Positions 13,166 through 14,607 of a DNA stretch of 14,607 bases are shown piece after piece. The position numbers and the translations under genes were made by a program. Numbering within the stretch: the first letter of the stretch is position 1; every line of letters begins with the position of its first letter. The stretch spans positions 2,310 through 16,916 of the forward strand of contig DNBB01000016.1 in assembly GCA_003484685.1 (NCBI GenBank). The letters are read 5' to 3'. Source of the stretch: Candidatus Babelota bacterium (GTDB lineage Bacteria; Babelota; Babeliae; Babelales; Babelaceae). A model generated the notes under the pieces. It was not told the origin of the DNA, did no database searches, and saw nothing but the letters and a program-made list of their open reading frames with translations.

Positions 13166-14607
13166 ATGAAAAACGTATCACGCGTCTCACTAATGCTGGG
13201 GCTTCTGCTCATCGGTGCCCTTGCAACGTTTGCGCCCAGCAAGGTAACTGCTGAGGAAGCAGTAAAAACTGACTTCTCGCTGCTTGAAAAGTATTCCGAG
13301 CTCATTAAAAGTTGGCATGAAGAAGAACAATCTGATCAAGAGGACGAGGGCGCAGAACAGCCAAAACCTATTGACCTGATCGCCCGCCTTATCGCCCTGC
13401 CCAGTGGAGAGGTACGAGACACCCAGGCAACGACTAACGCCAAGGTTGATGCAATCATACAGCTTGAGGAACTCTTGGGTGAATATGACACAGAACAAAA
13501 ACTCGATCTAACTGACATATCCGTCGAACAAGCCCAACAGTTGCTTGATGCAGCTGAGCTACTCCAATTACCCCCCGACTTTTCTGCGCAACTTATTGCA
13601 CCGCTTGCAACATGGCTTGCCGACGATTTTCAAGCAAAAATCAATAGCCCCGAACTGAAAAAGCAACTCGCTCGTTTTACCGGCCTCCTTGGTGGTGATG
13701 AACCAACCCAAGAAATCCTAGCACCCTGGAATGTCTCAGCAATCACCTCTCAAACACTCACCGACCATACCTATGGAGTAAACAGTGTTGCCTTTAGCCC
13801 TGATGGCAAATACCTCGCTACCGGATCCGTAGATTACACTGCCAAAATATGGGACGTGAAAACTGGCACCTGCATACAAACACTCACCGCCCCAAACGAC
13901 CATACCGATGGAGTAACCAGTGTTGCCTTTAGCCCCGATGGTAAATACCTCGCTACTGGATCCTGGGATAACACTGCCAAAATATGGGATGTCGCCACCG
14001 GCACCTGCATACAAACACTCACCGCCCCAAACGGCCATACACGCTGGGTAACCAGCGTTGCCTTTAGCCCCGATGGTCACTACCTTGCTACCGGCTCAAA
14101 CGATTATACCGCCAAAATATGGAATGTGGCAACCGGCACCTGCATACAAACACTCACCGCCCCAAACGGCCATACAAACGGAATAAAAAGTGTTGCCTTT
14201 AGCCCCGATGGTAAATACCTCGCTACCGGATACGGGGATACCGCTGCCAAAATATGGGATGTAGACACTGGCACCTGCATAAAAACACTCACCGGCCATA
14301 GATACTGGGTAACCAGCGTTGCCTTTAGCCCCGATGGTCACTACCTTGCTACCGGATCCGAGGATCACACTGCCCGGATATGGCGTAGAATAGGCAATTT
14401 AATGATTACGCCAGCAGAAAAAATAATCTACGAAGCATTTCAACAATCGAGCCTTAAATCAGTCACACTCTATCAACCATTGAGCTACGGCGCACAGATC
14501 ATCAAAAAACTAAACAGCCGAAGCACGAGCAACGATCCCATCATCCCCGAAAAGACCATGAGCTGGGGTACCAGCGCCCTCGGCGAACTTGCGACATGGT
14601 GGCATGG
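13166..14607 (+). CDS. Exported WD40-repeat protein, 3' end outside the window
   Basis: At least 480 residues, open to the window end. The ATG at 13166 has GAGGA 7 nt upstream. Residues 1-29 form a signal peptide (VSLMLGLLLIGALATFAP, cut near VTA|EE). Residues about 36-155 are helical and resemble a divergent BTB/Skp1 fold: FSLLEKYSELIKSWHEEE, an acidic insert, PIDL, then SVEQAQQLLDAAELLQLPP, which is like the Skp1 helix pattern of LLxAAxYLxIxxL. Five WD40 repeats begin at residues 197, 239, 284, 329 and 374, each with VAFSPDG, LATG and AKIWDV-like endings. A non-WD helical tail follows (ITPAEKIIYEAFQQSS). WD40 propellers are protein-interaction scaffolds, and five repeats are fewer than the usual seven blades. 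A role in contact with host proteins is inference. Confidence 0.8.
   Translation, partial: MKNVSRVSLMLGLLLIGALATFAPSKVTAEEAVKTDFSLLEKYSELIKSWHEEEQSDQEDEGAEQPKPIDLIARLIALPSGEVRDTQATTNAKVDAIIQLEELLGEYDTEQKLDLTDISVEQAQQLLDAAELLQLPPDFSAQLIAPLATWLADDFQAKINSPELKKQLARFTGLLGGDEPTQEILAPWNVSAITSQTLTDHTYGVNSVAFSPDGKYLATGSVDYTAKIWDVKTGTCIQTLTAPNDHTDGVTSVAFSPDGKYLATGSWDNTAKIWDVATGTCIQTLTAPNGHTRWVTSVAFSPDGHYLATGSNDYTAKIWNVATGTCIQTLTAPNGHTNGIKSVAFSPDGKYLATGYGDTAAKIWDVDTGTCIKTLTGHRYWVTSVAFSPDGHYLATGSEDHTARIWRRIGNLMITPAEKIIYEAFQQSSLKSVTLYQPLSYGAQIIKKLNSRSTSNDPIIPEKTMSWGTSALGELATWWH
13754..14389 (+). repeat. Five tandem WD40-coding repeats, about 126-135 bp each
   Basis: Units begin at 13754, 13880, 14015, 14150 and 14285, the last four 135 bp apart. 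Long stretches are identical at the nucleotide level, including third codon positions. Two subtypes are visible: A (units 1, 2, 4: AGT before GTTGCC, then AAATACCTC) and B (units 3, 5: AGC, then CACTACCTT). This points to recent duplication of a two-unit block. Confidence 0.85.

Noticed and set aside
13736..14368. Repetitive minus-strand reading frames rich in Gly, Tyr and Ala
   Set aside because: They are antisense readings of the WD40 repeats; their regularity comes from the repeats on the plus strand.
13754..14389. CRISPR-like spacing of direct repeats
   Set aside because: The 126-135 bp period keeps the reading frame and encodes WD40 blades; there are no short repeats with unique spacers.

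Overview
The window reads as a chromosomal segment of a Gram-negative-type bacterium with a reduced, host-associated lifestyle. Core genes for envelope, division and secretion (murJ, alr, ftsZ, secA, a LolD/FtsE-type ATPase) sit beside several small exported proteins of unknown function, a deoxynucleoside salvage kinase and an exported WD40-repeat protein with a possible BTB/Skp1-like N-terminus. That mixture fits Candidatus Dependentiae (TM6/Babeliae) or a similar intracellular lineage. This placement is inference from gene content only. I see no tRNA, rRNA, CRISPR array, transposase or phage gene.

Left block (1-6039, all minus strand). It reads from right to left as a predicted lipoprotein-like M3 metallopeptidase, an exported Hsp20-fold protein, alanine racemase, a deoxynucleoside kinase, an ABC ATPase and murJ, which leaves the window at base 1. 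From the Hsp20-like gene onward, spacing is tight: overlaps of 26 and 4 nt and gaps of 10 and 5 nt. This is probably one operon joining peptidoglycan precursor supply (D-alanine, lipid II flipping) with envelope and salvage functions.

Middle block (6040-7753). Two plus-strand genes encode unrecognised exported or membrane proteins. The first is cysteine-rich. The second is A/T-rich, has a CxxC motif and a C-terminal membrane segment. Each has a TTGACA-type promoter candidate. A 25-nt perfect palindrome follows the first gene.

Right block (7754-12976, minus strand). ftsZ, then secA, then an exported M48-type metalloprotease. secA is closed by a clear intrinsic terminator lying only 17 nt before the protease start. 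The 329-nt gap between ftsZ and secA holds a plus-strand promoter candidate and a very strong plus-strand intrinsic terminator with no plus-strand gene between them, which suggests a short non-coding RNA. ftsZ has a leader of about 100 nt with mutually exclusive hairpins.

Right edge (13166-14607, plus). An exported WD40 protein, divergent from ftsZ, runs off the window. Its five visible repeats are nearly identical at the DNA level and show an alternating A/B pattern.
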